DNA of 64,000 nucleotides from Scatosoma sp048465415 (GCA_048465415.1 DBFWLO010000006.1:124001-188000), one strand, 5' to 3'; shown: positions 24,577-33,209, counted from the first letter of the stretch. The notes: generated by a model not told the origin, from the sequence alone. Translations and numbers: made by a program.

Positions 24577-25263
24577 ATGGAACAGGTAAAAAGATTCTCG
24601 AAGATAGCCAAAAGAGAGCCCCGCGGAGGGAAGCGCGAAGATGCGCAGGGATGGAGAAAACTGGCGGTCGTTTCGTTGATGTTCTTCACCATTTCTTTTT
24701 TAGGCTGGTGTTTGGAGATGATCTTTTGTTCTTCCTGGTTCACGGATTTTTCGGATCGAGGCTTCCTCACGCTGCCTTTCTGCGTGATCTACGGCGCGCC
24801 GCCCTGTTTCCTCTTTTTTACGCTCGGTTCGCCGCGCGCGGGAGTTTTGGCAAACGCCGTCGAAAAGACGCCGCTTTATAAGGGTGTGAAGATTTTTTTG
24901 CGTTACGCGCTCTATTTCCTTTTATCAGCGTTGATTGCGACGCTTTTCGAGCTGGTATTCGGACTTCTGTTCGATTCCTTCGGCGTAAGGCTTTGGACTT
25001 ATCGCGCGTATTCCTTTCATTATAAGGGATATATCTGTCTTTGGTTTTCGATTTTGTGGGGCGTGCTGATCACGCTTTTCATGTCGACGCTCTGGACGCC
25101 TTTGTATAAGGCGCTTTCCCGTGTACCTAAACGCTTTGCCGCATTTTTAGCGATCTTTTTATGGCTGGCGGTGATCGGGGATTTTTCCTTCAATATGGCG
25201 TATCTGCTGGTTCACAAACGTCATTTTGAACTGATTTTCCACCGTATTTCAGGCGTTTTCTAA
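24577..25263 (+). CDS. CmpB-like (PF06541) putative ABC transporter permease
   Basis: About 228 residues with five or six membrane helices. The pattern FLGWCLEMIFCSSWFTDFSDRGFLTLPFCVIYG is characteristic of the 'putative ABC-transporter type IV' (CmpB) family, which is common in Clostridia and usually lacks an adjacent ATPase, as here. The start ATG 24577 has an excellent GGGAGGAGG site (24561-24569); the frame upstream to 24493 lies in a hairpin leader and is not likely coding. Transport function for the family is a prediction only. Confidence 0.82.
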   Translation: MEQVKRFSKIAKREPRGGKREDAQGWRKLAVVSLMFFTISFLGWCLEMIFCSSWFTDFSDRGFLTLPFCVIYGAPPCFLFFTLGSPRAGVLANAVEKTPLYKGVKIFLRYALYFLLSALIATLFELVFGLLFDSFGVRLWTYRAYSFHYKGYICLWFSILWGVLITLFMSTLWTPLYKALSRVPKRFAAFLAIFLWLAVIGDFSFNMAYLLVHKRHFELIFHRISGVF

Positions 25264-25279
25264 ATTTTTGTACCGAAAT

Positions 25280-25314
25280 AGCCCGGACGCATGGAATATT
25301 CTTGCGTCCGGGCT
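25280..25314 (+). terminator. Perfect 12-pair hairpin after CmpB-like gene
   Basis: AGCCCGGACGCA pairs perfectly with TGCGTCCGGGCT. No T run follows, so on its own it is not a standard terminator; it stands in tandem with the next hairpin. Confidence 0.6.
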
Positions 25315-25327
25315 ACCCTCTTCCTCA

Positions 25328-25365
25328 TGCCGCGTCGGTTTTTTGATCGGACGCGGCAGTTTTTA
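25328..25365 (+). terminator. Second hairpin with T run
   Basis: TGCCGCGTC pairs with GACGCGGCA, followed by GTTTTTATT. Ends transcription before the next promoter. Confidence 0.75.
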
Positions 25366-25485
25366 TTATATCGCTTACCTTATCTTTCGTCAACGGAAAA
25401 ACGAAAAATTACGGGCGCGGGAACCGGCGCGTAAGGGAGGAGAAGAGCCGGAAAAAAACCGCAACGGAAAAGGCCCTTTAAAAAA

Positions 25486-25514
25486 TTGATTTTTTACGGG
25501 GATTGTGCTATACT
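25486..25514 (+). promoter_or_regulatory. Sigma-A promoter of TrxR-like gene
   Basis: TTGATT, 17-base spacer, TATACT, 31 bases before the start codon. Confidence 0.75.
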
Positions 25515-25545
25515 GCAAAGGAAAGTAAATACGGAGGCGAAAAAC

Positions 25546-26391
25546 ATGTTCGATTGCGCAATCATAGGGAGCGGCGTCGCCGGCGTATCGGCGGCTTTGA
25601 CGCTGCGGGCGAACGGAAAGGAGTTTCTTCTTCTGGGCTCGCCTCGGCTCAGCGAAAAAATCGAGAAGGCGGAATGTATCCGCAACTATCCGGGCTTGCC
25701 TTCGGTGAGCGGCAGAGATTTCGTACGGACTCTTCAAACCCAGCTCGAAGAGAGCGGGATAGCCGTCACGAACGAACGCGCAGCCGGCGTCTACGCGATG
25801 GGGGATACCTTCACGATTCTGACAGAGAGCGGCGCGTCCTTTGAAAGCCGGACGGTCATTCTCGCCACGGGTGTGGAATCAGTCCGGCAGATCGAGGGGG
25901 AAGCGGCATTCGTCGGCCGGGGAGTAAGTTATTGCGCGACCTGCGACGGGTTTCTCTATAAAGGAAAAAAGATCGCTATTGTCTGCACCTCCAAGCGTTT
26001 CGAACGTGAGATCGAATATCTCGCACGCCTGGCGGCAAAGGTCTATCTGATCCCGCTCTATAAAAATGTAGGCCTGACGGCGGAAAACGTGGAACGAATC
26101 GTCAAAATGCCTCAGCGGATCGAGGGCGAAAAGCGGGTGGAAAAACTCGTCTTTAAGGACGGAGAGATTGCCGTGGACGGAATATTCATGCTCAAAGAGA
26201 GCGTCTCCCCCGCCGTACTCGTCGGCGGTCTGGAAATGGCGGACGGACACGTCGTGGTCGGGCGGGATATGTCCACAAATCTCAAAGGCTGTTTCGCCGC
26301 GGGAGACTGCACCGGCCGCCCTTATCAATATGCGAAAGCCGCGGGCGAGGGCAACGTGGCCGCACACTCCGTCTGCGAACGGAAAGAGTAA
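25546..26391 (+). CDS. Thioredoxin reductase-like flavoprotein lacking the NADPH motif
   Basis: 281 residues, short for TrxB (about 310). FAD motifs are present: IGSGVAGVSAA near residue 7 and CFAAGDCTGRPYQYAKAAGEG from 249. The redox pair is Cys130-Ala-Thr-Cys133. The NADPH site is not: where TrxB has GGGDSA there is IVCTSKR (about 145-151), and the HRR phosphate-binding motif is replaced by IPLY (169-172). This pattern fits ferredoxin-dependent flavin thioredoxin reductases (FFTR) of clostridia, which lost the NADPH site. ATG 25546 follows GGAGG. A nitrilase gene lies 38 bases downstream. Electron donor is inferred, not shown. Confidence 0.85.
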   Translation: MFDCAIIGSGVAGVSAALTLRANGKEFLLLGSPRLSEKIEKAECIRNYPGLPSVSGRDFVRTLQTQLEESGIAVTNERAAGVYAMGDTFTILTESGASFESRTVILATGVESVRQIEGEAAFVGRGVSYCATCDGFLYKGKKIAIVCTSKRFEREIEYLARLAAKVYLIPLYKNVGLTAENVERIVKMPQRIEGEKRVEKLVFKDGEIAVDGIFMLKESVSPAVLVGGLEMADGHVVVGRDMSTNLKGCFAAGDCTGRPYQYAKAAGEGNVAAHSVCERKE

Positions 26392-26429
26392 ACAAAACCG
26401 CGTAAAGGAACGGAGCAAAGGAGAAATAA

Positions 26430-27284
26430 TTGGAAAAATTCAAACTTGCCCTCGTCCAGCACCGGGCGACGGAAGACATAGAAAAAAACACGCTGACGGC
26501 GCTTCGATTTATCGGGGAAGCGAAGGCGAACGGCGCCGATTTCGTGCTTTTTCCCGAATGTTTTTTAACTTCGTATTCCTGTCCCTCGATCTGCCGGGAT
26601 TTGCGGCCCGTCGAAGAAATCGAATCGGAGCCGGCCTTTCAAAAATGGTGCGAAGAAGCGTTGTCGGACGATAGTGAATATTTGACGCGTATCCGGCGGG
26701 CGGCGGCGAAGGAAAAGATCGGCGCGGAGATCACCGCTTTCACCAAAGGAAAGAAATATCCGCAAAACAGCGCGTTTATCATCGACCGGCGGGGCAAAAT
26801 CCTGCTCAAATATTCCAAAGTGCATACCTGCGATTTCGACTGGGAACGCTATCTCGAAGGCGGCGGGGAGTTCAGAGTCTGCGATTTCGAGGGCGTGTGC
26901 CTGGGCACGATGATCTGTTACGACCGGGAGTACCCCGAAAGCGCGCGGGAGCTCGCCTTGCAGGGCGCGGAGCTCATTTTTGTGCCCAACGACTGCGACT
27001 GCATGTCGCCCCGGCTCCGGGAATTGTCCGTGCGCGCGATGGAAAACATGACGGGCGTCGCCATGGCGAACCCGCCCGGAAAAAACGCCGGCAACTCCTG
27101 CGCGTTTTCGCCCGTCGTATGGGACGAGCAGGGGGAGAGCGTGGAGAACGCTCTGACGGTAGCCGACGAAAATTTCGACGGACTGCTCTATGTCGCTTTC
27201 GATATGCAAAAACTCCGGGAATACCGGCAAAACGAATTTCTGGGCAAAAATCGAAAACCCGGGGCTTATAAACATCTGATATAA
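26430..27284 (+). CDS. Carbon-nitrogen hydrolase (nitrilase superfamily)
   Basis: 284 residues from a TTG start at 26430, chosen because AAAGGAG (26417-26423) sits 6 bases before it and the frame begins correctly with FKLALVQ. The catalytic triad is Glu43 (FPECF), Lys130 (LKYSKVH) and Cys163 (GTMICYDREYPE). The superfamily cleaves nonpeptide C-N bonds in amides or nitriles; the substrate cannot be told. It is likely co-transcribed with the preceding flavoprotein. Confidence 0.9.
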   Translation: MEKFKLALVQHRATEDIEKNTLTALRFIGEAKANGADFVLFPECFLTSYSCPSICRDLRPVEEIESEPAFQKWCEEALSDDSEYLTRIRRAAAKEKIGAEITAFTKGKKYPQNSAFIIDRRGKILLKYSKVHTCDFDWERYLEGGGEFRVCDFEGVCLGTMICYDREYPESARELALQGAELIFVPNDCDCMSPRLRELSVRAMENMTGVAMANPPGKNAGNSCAFSPVVWDEQGESVENALTVADENFDGLLYVAFDMQKLREYRQNEFLGKNRKPGAYKHLI

Positions 27285-27317
27285 ATTAAAGAACGGTTTG
27301 TTCTTGGGAGGTTAGTG

Positions 27318-27665
27318 ATGAAAAAATGGTACGACGAAGAGTATGAGTTCGAGATCGAAGTGATTGGGTTTCTGCGCGGCGATCATACGGAGCGGTATTG
27401 CCGGAACGGCGAGGAAGTCGGGGACAAGTATACCTGTACATACGGCTGCCCCGTCAACGCGGACGGACAAGGGATCTGCTCCAAGCTCATGACGGTTTTG
27501 TTTCCGGTCATGGAGGCGGTGAGGAGCGGCGGGGATCTCGAAAACGTCGGCGGGGACGGCAAGTACAGCAAAAATATCGTATGCCCGGACGGCTGCGTAA
27601 TGTTCAGACTGACGGCAAAGAAACTGGGAAACGAGAATTTCTTCAAGGGTAAGTTTTTCGATTAA
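27318..27665 (+). CDS. TIGR04076-like small Cys protein
   Basis: 115 residues from ATG 27318, 5 bases after GGGAGG; an adjoining GTG at 27315 is less likely. The product has Cys at CRNGEEVGDKYTCTYGCPVN, GICSKLM and IVCPDGCVMFRLT, and the charged start MKKWYDEEYEFEIEVIG. The C-terminal 'CPDGxVxFRLxxK' pattern is like TIGR04076 proteins, a family of unknown function. Conserved Cys suggest metal or thiol chemistry. Confidence 0.6.
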   Translation: MKKWYDEEYEFEIEVIGFLRGDHTERYCRNGEEVGDKYTCTYGCPVNADGQGICSKLMTVLFPVMEAVRSGGDLENVGGDGKYSKNIVCPDGCVMFRLTAKKLGNENFFKGKFFD

Positions 27666-27682
27666 AATAAAGGAGCAAACTT

Positions 27683-28108
27683 ATGAAAAAGTCGGAAGTG
27701 AAAGCGGTTTTTAAATCGGATATACAAACGGTATGGAATGCGGTCACGGACAATACGCAGACGAATTGGCGTTCCGATCTGTCCGCCGTGGAGATCACCG
27801 GGAAAAACACCTTTACGGAAATCGCGAAAAACGGATTTCGCACCTTTTTTACGATCACGGAAAAGAAGAACTGCGAGCGTTACGCCTTCGACATGGACAA
27901 CCGGAACTTTTCCGGGCGTTGGTCGGGCGTATTCCGCGCCGTACCGGAAGGAACGGAAGTTATTTTTACGGAAGAGCTGCAAGTTAAAAATCCGGTCATG
28001 CGGGTTTTGGCGGCGTTGTTCATGAACGTTAAAAAGTTTCAGCGGCTCTATATCGCCGATCTGAAAACAAAGCTGGGCGAAGCGGAAGAAGGAAAAATAG
28101 GAAAATGA
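27683..28108 (+). CDS. SRPBCC (START/Bet v1-like) superfamily protein
   Basis: 141 residues. The pattern FKSDIQTVWNAVTDNTQTNWRSDL at the N-terminus, the middle GRWSGVFRAVPEGTEVIFTEEL and the C-terminal amphipathic helix are characteristic of the SRPBCC hydrophobic-ligand fold. The ligand cannot be told. It has a good AAAGGAG site before ATG 27683 and overlaps the following gene by 4 bases (ATGA), so the two are a functional pair. Confidence 0.8.
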   Translation: MKKSEVKAVFKSDIQTVWNAVTDNTQTNWRSDLSAVEITGKNTFTEIAKNGFRTFFTITEKKNCERYAFDMDNRNFSGRWSGVFRAVPEGTEVIFTEELQVKNPVMRVLAALFMNVKKFQRLYIADLKTKLGEAEEGKIGK

Positions 28109-28752
28109 AAGAAGCACAGAAAGCGTTCGATTTCAAAAAGGAATTTAAAGAGTTTTATCTGCCGCCAAACAGACCGCAGATCGTCGAGATCCCCGCGATG
28201 AACTTTGTCGCCGTGCGCGGCGAAGGGGATCCCAACGAGGAGTACGGCGCATACAAGCGGGCGATCGAGATCTTATACGGCGTCGCGTTCACGCTGAAAA
28301 TGAGTTATATGGGCGCGCGGAAGATCGAGGGCTATTTTCCCTACGTCGTCCCGCCGCTGGAAGGGTTCTGGAAACAGGAGGGCGTCAAAGGGATCGATTA
28401 TGCAAAAAAGACGGCCTTTCAATGGATCTCGATGATCCGCCTGCCCGATTTCGTCAAGAAAGAGGATTTCGAGTGGGCGGTGCGGGAGGCGGCGAACAAG
28501 AAGAAAAAAGATTTTTCTTCGGCGGAATTTTTCACTTACGAGGAAGGTCTCTGCGTGCAGTGCATGCACCTCGGCTCTTACGACGACGAGCCGGCGACGA
28601 TCGAAAAAATGGAGACTTACGCGGCGGAGCTCGGTTATGAGTCCGACCTTTCGCCGTCGCGTCTGCACCATGAAATTTATCTCGGGGATCCGAGAAAATG
28701 TCTGCCGGAGCGATTGAAGACCGTCGTCAGGCACCCCGTGAAAAAGAAATAA
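28105..28752 (+). CDS. GyrI-like small-molecule-binding domain protein
   Basis: 215 residues, single GyrI-like domain. The start FDFKKEFKEFYLPPNRPQIVEIPAMNFVAVRGEGDPNEE (in part) and the tandem ligand-pocket motif, with later QCMHLGSYDDEPATIEKM and the end ...LHHEIYLGDPRK, are typical of the stand-alone 'GyrI-like domain' proteins of Firmicutes. They bind drugs or other small molecules and some are hydrolases. Coupled to the SRPBCC gene. The downstream kinase module is separated by only 23 bases. Confidence 0.88.
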   Translation: MKEAQKAFDFKKEFKEFYLPPNRPQIVEIPAMNFVAVRGEGDPNEEYGAYKRAIEILYGVAFTLKMSYMGARKIEGYFPYVVPPLEGFWKQEGVKGIDYAKKTAFQWISMIRLPDFVKKEDFEWAVREAANKKKKDFSSAEFFTYEEGLCVQCMHLGSYDDEPATIEKMETYAAELGYESDLSPSRLHHEIYLGDPRKCLPERLKTVVRHPVKKK

Positions 28753-28775
28753 GCAGAAAGAAAGGAATTCGGGCT

Positions 28776-29387
28776 ATGGAAAAAATTCTGGTGGCGGAGG
28801 ACGACGAGAGTATCCGGGAGGAGCTCGTCGCCCTTTTGAACGCGAACGGTTATACGGCGGTGTCCGAGCCGCCCTGCGATCTGGCGCTTTTGGACGTCAA
28901 TCTTCCCGGCGAGAACGGCTTCGAGCTCTGCCGGAAACTGCGCAAGCAGTCGGGCGTGCCCGTCATTTTTCTCACCGCGCGGGAATCCGCGGAGGACGAG
29001 CTTTTGGCCTTCGGCGTCGGCGCGGACGATTATATCCGCAAACCTTACCATTCTTCGGTATTGCTGGCGCGTATCGCGCGGCTTTTGAAACGTCAGGCTC
29101 CGCCCGTAAGAACGGTGCGGGGACTCACGCTCGACCTCGCCGGCATGACCGCGACTTACGGCGGCAAAACGACGGAACTGACGAAGAACGAAACGCGGAT
29201 TCTCGCCTGTCTGATGAAAAAGGAACTCTGCACCCGAGAAGAGATTTTCGAGGATCTCTGGAACGACAGCTTATACGTGGACGAAAACACCCTCTACGTC
29301 AATATCAATCGGCTTAGGGAAAAGCTCAAAGACATCGGCGCGCAAGGGTTTATCCGCACCGTGCGCGGCGTGGGGTATCGGTTATGA
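28776..29387 (+). CDS. OmpR-family response regulator of a Bce-type system, shortened receiver
   Basis: 203 residues. The receiver has the acidic pair at Asp9/Asp10, the phospho-acceptor Asp40 in LALLDVNLPG, Thr in FLTARE and Lys in DYIRKPY. The C-terminal winged helix ends FIRTVRGVGYRL. Oddly, only 30 residues separate the acidic pair from the acceptor Asp, against about 42-44 usually: helix 2 of the receiver is largely missing (NGYTAVSEPPCDLALLD). ATG 28776 follows AAAGGAATT. It overlaps the kinase gene by 4 bases and probably controls the downstream ABC genes. Confidence 0.93.
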   Translation: MEKILVAEDDESIREELVALLNANGYTAVSEPPCDLALLDVNLPGENGFELCRKLRKQSGVPVIFLTARESAEDELLAFGVGADDYIRKPYHSSVLLARIARLLKRQAPPVRTVRGLTLDLAGMTATYGGKTTELTKNETRILACLMKKELCTREEIFEDLWNDSLYVDENTLYVNINRLREKLKDIGAQGFIRTVRGVGYRL

Positions 29388-30370
29388 CCTGGAAACGGTA
29401 TCTCGCTTGCAAAGCGATAGGGTTGTGTTTTTTTGCCATCGCCGCGCTGCTTTGGGGCGCGTTCGCGTTTCTGACGGGCGCGCAGCCCCTGCTTTTATGG
29501 GGCAGCGAGGGGATTTTTTTCTGCGCCGTATTGCTTTGGTTGTTCTTCGGATATCGCTCCGCCCGGAAGAGGATAGAAAAGCTCGAAAGGCTCGCGGCGG
29601 GGATCTCGCCGCTCTATCTGCTCGGCGAGACGCTGCCCAAGCCCCGGGACGCGGCGGAGGCGGAATATTTCCATATCATGAAGGAAGTTTCCCGGTCCGC
29701 GATCGGTACCGCGGAGAGCGCGCTTCAAGAAAAGGAAGAATACTGCGATTACGTCGAAAGCTGGATCCACGAGATCAAGACGCCGCTCACCGCCTGTTCG
29801 TTGATTCTCGCCAACGGAGGGGACGAAACAAAGCTCAGGAGGGAATTGAAGCGCGCGGATAACCTCACGGAAACGATCCTCTATTACGCGCGGCTGAGAA
29901 GTCCCGAACGAGACACCGTGATCAGCGAATCGCATGCCTTTGAGATCCTCGGCGAAGCGTTGAAAAGCCAGCGGGAGCTATTGACCGCCGCGAAGATCCG
30001 CGTCGAAGCGGAAGGGGATTTTCTCGTCTACACCGACCGCAAAGCGGTGTGTTTTATTCTCAAACAGCTGCTCATCAACTGCGCGAAATATTGTCGGGGT
30101 TGTCGCGTTTCTCTCACGGCGAAGGAAGGAGAAATCATAGTCGAAGACGACGGGCCGGGGATTCCGGCTCACGAACTGCCGCGCGTGACGCAGCGGGGCT
30201 TCACGGGCGGGAACGGACGCGCGGGGAGCGGTACGGGCATGGGATTATATATCGTGAGCGAGCTCTGCCGGCGCTTAGAAATCGGACTAAATATCTCTTC
30301 CCGCGGCGGCGAAGGGACGAAATTCGTGCTTGTCTTTGAAGGCTGGAAAGAAAGCCTTACAAAAACGTAA
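29384..30370 (+). CDS. BceS-type intramembrane-sensing histidine kinase
   Basis: 328 residues. Two N-terminal membrane helices with almost no extracellular loop (about residues 8-30 and 40-57) mark an intramembrane-sensing kinase. The phospho-acceptor is His129 in ESWIHEIKTPLTA. Later N and G boxes are LLINCAKYC, VEDDGPGIP and GMGLYIVSELC. Such kinases sense the flux of a BceAB-type transporter rather than the antibiotic itself. The gene overlaps the regulator (ATGA) and its end carries a probable operator for it. Confidence 0.92.
   Translation: MTWKRYLACKAIGLCFFAIAALLWGAFAFLTGAQPLLLWGSEGIFFCAVLLWLFFGYRSARKRIEKLERLAAGISPLYLLGETLPKPRDAAEAEYFHIMKEVSRSAIGTAESALQEKEEYCDYVESWIHEIKTPLTACSLILANGGDETKLRRELKRADNLTETILYYARLRSPERDTVISESHAFEILGEALKSQRELLTAAKIRVEAEGDFLVYTDRKAVCFILKQLLINCAKYCRGCRVSLTAKEGEIIVEDDGPGIPAHELPRVTQRGFTGGNGRAGSGTGMGLYIVSELCRRLEIGLNISSRGGEGTKFVLVFEGWKESLTKT
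30357..30370. promoter_or_regulatory. Candidate operator for BceR-type regulator
   Basis: TTACA-AAAA-CGTAA, one mismatch to the TNACA-N4-TGTAA consensus reported for Bce-like regulators. It overlaps the last codons of the kinase gene and lies about 45 bases upstream of a weak -10 (TATTCT near 30415), the usual position for activation of the ABC genes. Confidence 0.55.
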
Positions 30371-30482
30371 GAAAAGAAAAAGAAGTCGTTAGATAAAAAA
30401 CCTCTGTCTTATGGTATTCTTTTTAAGGAAATATCAAAAGGAGGTATTCCGCGTTCGGTTTCAGCCGTCTGCGGACAAAAGT

Positions 30483-31247
30483 ATGAGAAACATTCTCGAA
30501 GTAAAAAACGTCACCAAATATTACGGGGGCGGCAGCGTTGTCACCAAAGCCCTCGACGGCATTTCGCTCACGATCGGCAAAGGGGAGTTCGTCGCGGTCA
30601 TGGGCGCCTCGGGTTCGGGAAAGAGCACTCTTTTAAACGTCGTCTCTACGATCGACCGGGTGAGTTCGGGAGAGATTTATGTGGAAGGACAGAACGTCTG
30701 CGGTATGAAAGAGGACGACCTGTCCGCCTTCCGCCGGGATAAATTAGGATTCGTCTTTCAGGATTATAATCTGCTCGACACGCTCACGGTGGAAGAAAAC
30801 ATCGTTCTGCCCCTCAATCTGAGAAGGACGCCCGCGGACGAGACGAAAAAGGAATTGAAACGCGTCGCCGAGGCGCTCGGAGTCGCCGATCAGCTGAATA
30901 AATTTCCGTACGAGCTGTCGGGCGGCCAGCGTCAGCGCGCCGCCTGCGCGCGGGCGATCATCACTTCTCCGGCGCTGGTACTGGCTGACGAACCGACGGG
31001 CGCGCTCGATTCCAAAAATTCCAAAATCCTCATGAAAACGTTCGAACTCATGAACGAATCCCTCGGTTCCACGATCCTCACGGTGACGCACGACGCGGTC
31101 GTGGGCAGCTACGCGGGACGGGTGCTGTTCCTCAAAGACGGGAAAATTTGGAGCGAGGTGCTCCGGGGCGACCGCGACAGGCAGGCCATGTACGCGGAGA
31201 TTCTCGCCGTGACGGCGGCGCTCGGAGGTGACGCCGATGTTCGCTAA
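30483..31247 (+). CDS. BceA-type ABC transporter ATPase (antimicrobial peptide detoxification)
   Basis: 254 residues from ATG 30483, which gives the normal N-terminus MRNILEVKNVTKYYGG. Walker A is GASGSGKST, the signature LSGGQRQR and Walker B ALVLADEPTGALD. It energises the permease encoded next. The ATG has no adjacent ribosome site; an AAAGGAGG (30437-30444) lies 38 bases upstream with no usable start codon at the correct distance, so initiation is unusual. An upstream frame extension to 30411 is not supported. Confidence 0.92.
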   Translation: MRNILEVKNVTKYYGGGSVVTKALDGISLTIGKGEFVAVMGASGSGKSTLLNVVSTIDRVSSGEIYVEGQNVCGMKEDDLSAFRRDKLGFVFQDYNLLDTLTVEENIVLPLNLRRTPADETKKELKRVAEALGVADQLNKFPYELSGGQRQRAACARAIITSPALVLADEPTGALDSKNSKILMKTFELMNESLGSTILTVTHDAVVGSYAGRVLFLKDGKIWSEVLRGDRDRQAMYAEILAVTAALGGDADVR

Positions 31248-33201
31248 ACTCGCTTTCCGCAACGTCGGGCGGCAGCTCGGAAATTACCTCATCTATTTCC
31301 TCACCGTTTCCCTGACCGTCGCTCTGATGTTTGCCGTCAACAACGCCATATTCAGCAAAGAGCTTTTGGAACGCGCTTCTTCCATCGGGGAACTGAAAGC
31401 CGGACTCATTTTTCTGTCCGTATTGATCGCGCTCATCGTCGCTTTCGTGCTCGGCTATGCGACTTCTTTTATGCTCCGCCTGCGCAAAAGAGAGTTCGGC
31501 ACTTATCTCACGCTCGGCATGACGAGGGGGAACATTCTCTCCATCTTCGTTTTAGAAACGCTGATCCTGTGCGCCGTCTCGCTCGGCGCGGGACTTTTGC
31601 TCGGGCTCCTTTTTTACCAGGGGGTAATGGCCGTCGTCGCGAATCTTATGCAGATGAAGTTCGCGTTTTCCTCCTATTCCTTACAGGGCCTGCTTCTGAC
31701 CGTCGGGCTGGTGTGCTCCGTCTTTGTTCTTTCCTCTCTCACCTCCGCGCTCTATCTCAAACGGGTGAGCGTCTACAATCTCATTCACGGGGACAAAAAA
31801 GTGGAAAAGGGAGTCCGATACCCGGGCGTATGGCTGGCGGTGACGTTGATTTCTTTCGCCGCGATCGTCGGCAGCTGCGTTTTTTTTGCCTCGGAAATGG
31901 AAAAGACAATGACGGCGGCGGGCGGTTCGGGATTCGGCATGTTCGGAGCCTTGGCGGCGCTCGCGGCGGCGATTATTCTCTTTCACGTGGGCGCGTCAAA
32001 AAGCGTCGTCAATCTGTTGCTGAAAAGCGAGCGCTTTAAAAGCCGGGGAACCAATTCCTTTACGCTGAGACAGCTTTCGGGAAAACTTGGCGCCAATTCA
32101 TTGATGGCGGGCGCATTGGCGTTTCTCATCGCCTTCGCGGTCATCGGCTCCAACGTCTCTTTCGTCCAGAAAGTGAGCGAGGAGGCGATCCTCAAAGAAA
32201 ATTATCCCTTCGACATCAATGTGGAACTGGAAGCCGGGGAAGAACATGCGATAGATATCGCTTCCGCCGAAGAGATTATCGGAAGGTATACGTCTGTCAA
32301 GGATAAGATCCGCTATGTCACGTATACTTCGGGAAAGAGCTATCTGCACGCCTTCACGCGCTGGTCGGGGGAAGGTTATGAGGAGCTGTACGATTCCTTC
32401 CTCACCGAGAGCGACTTCAACCGGATCTACGGCGCGCTCGGGTTCGCGCCCATCGATTTAAAGGGCGGGTTCAAGATCGTCGCGGGCGGGTATACGCAGA
32501 TGCACAACTGCGATTTTTCCGCCGCGGTATTGGAGTTTCCGGGCGGGCCCTATTTCTATAAAGGCATGGAAACGGACTATCCTTCGCTGGGGTATTATTA
32601 TTTCCGGGCCGTGATCCCCGACGCCGCGGCCGCGGGCTTGAAAAAGGAGTCGGACGGCGCGGCGTATACGCTCGGCGGGGAGGAGTTCGACGCTCTGGGA
32701 CTTCGAAAGGCGCTTTCCTATCTGCAAACGAGTCTGAACGGGGAGTATACCTACGAACGCTGCGACTATCACATACGCGAGTATGCGAGAATCAATCAGA
32801 ACGCCACTTCCGCCGTATTTATCGTTTCCGCGCTCTATATCGCCGTAATCTTCGTGTTTCTTGCGATGGCGATCCTTTCCCTGAAAACCCTTTCCGGGAT
32901 TTCGGACGATAAAAAGCGTTACGAAGTATTATACCGGCTGGGGGCGGACCGGGACGAACAGAGCCGGACTTTGTTCCGTCAGATCGCGGCGTTCTTCTTT
33001 CTGCCGTTCGCTCTGCCGATGCTGCTGAGCGTCCCCACGGGCTTCATCTGCGCGCGAATGATGAAATTGGGCGGTTATGCCGTCGCCGCGTCGGAGATCG
33101 CCGCGGTCACAGGCGGAATCGCGCTCGTCGTCGGCGCGGTCTATGTGCTCTATTTCTCCGCCACCTATCTCATCGCGAAAAGAAGCGTCGTCAAAGAGTA
33201 A
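31237..33201 (+). CDS. BceB-type ABC transporter permease
   Basis: 654 residues. MFAKLAFRNVGRQLGNYLIYFLTV is the typical BceB start. There are about ten membrane helices and a large extracellular domain between helices 7 and 8 (about residues 310-525), where peptide antibiotics or lipid-II-cycle complexes are recognised. FtsX domains are at about 50-200 and at the C-terminus. GGAGG (31224-31228) precedes ATG 31237, which overlaps the ATPase gene by 11 bases. With kinase and regulator it forms a complete detoxification module against cell-wall-active peptides. Confidence 0.93.
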   Translation: MFAKLAFRNVGRQLGNYLIYFLTVSLTVALMFAVNNAIFSKELLERASSIGELKAGLIFLSVLIALIVAFVLGYATSFMLRLRKREFGTYLTLGMTRGNILSIFVLETLILCAVSLGAGLLLGLLFYQGVMAVVANLMQMKFAFSSYSLQGLLLTVGLVCSVFVLSSLTSALYLKRVSVYNLIHGDKKVEKGVRYPGVWLAVTLISFAAIVGSCVFFASEMEKTMTAAGGSGFGMFGALAALAAAIILFHVGASKSVVNLLLKSERFKSRGTNSFTLRQLSGKLGANSLMAGALAFLIAFAVIGSNVSFVQKVSEEAILKENYPFDINVELEAGEEHAIDIASAEEIIGRYTSVKDKIRYVTYTSGKSYLHAFTRWSGEGYEELYDSFLTESDFNRIYGALGFAPIDLKGGFKIVAGGYTQMHNCDFSAAVLEFPGGPYFYKGMETDYPSLGYYYFRAVIPDAAAAGLKKESDGAAYTLGGEEFDALGLRKALSYLQTSLNGEYTYERCDYHIREYARINQNATSAVFIVSALYIAVIFVFLAMAILSLKTLSGISDDKKRYEVLYRLGADRDEQSRTLFRQIAAFFFLPFALPMLLSVPTGFICARMMKLGGYAVAASEIAAVTGGIALVVGAVYVLYFSATYLIAKRSVVKE

Positions 33202-33209
33202 ACGGCGGT

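Noticed and set aside
25268..25489. 73-codon plus-strand frame
   Set aside because: It covers two terminator hairpins and has no ribosome site.
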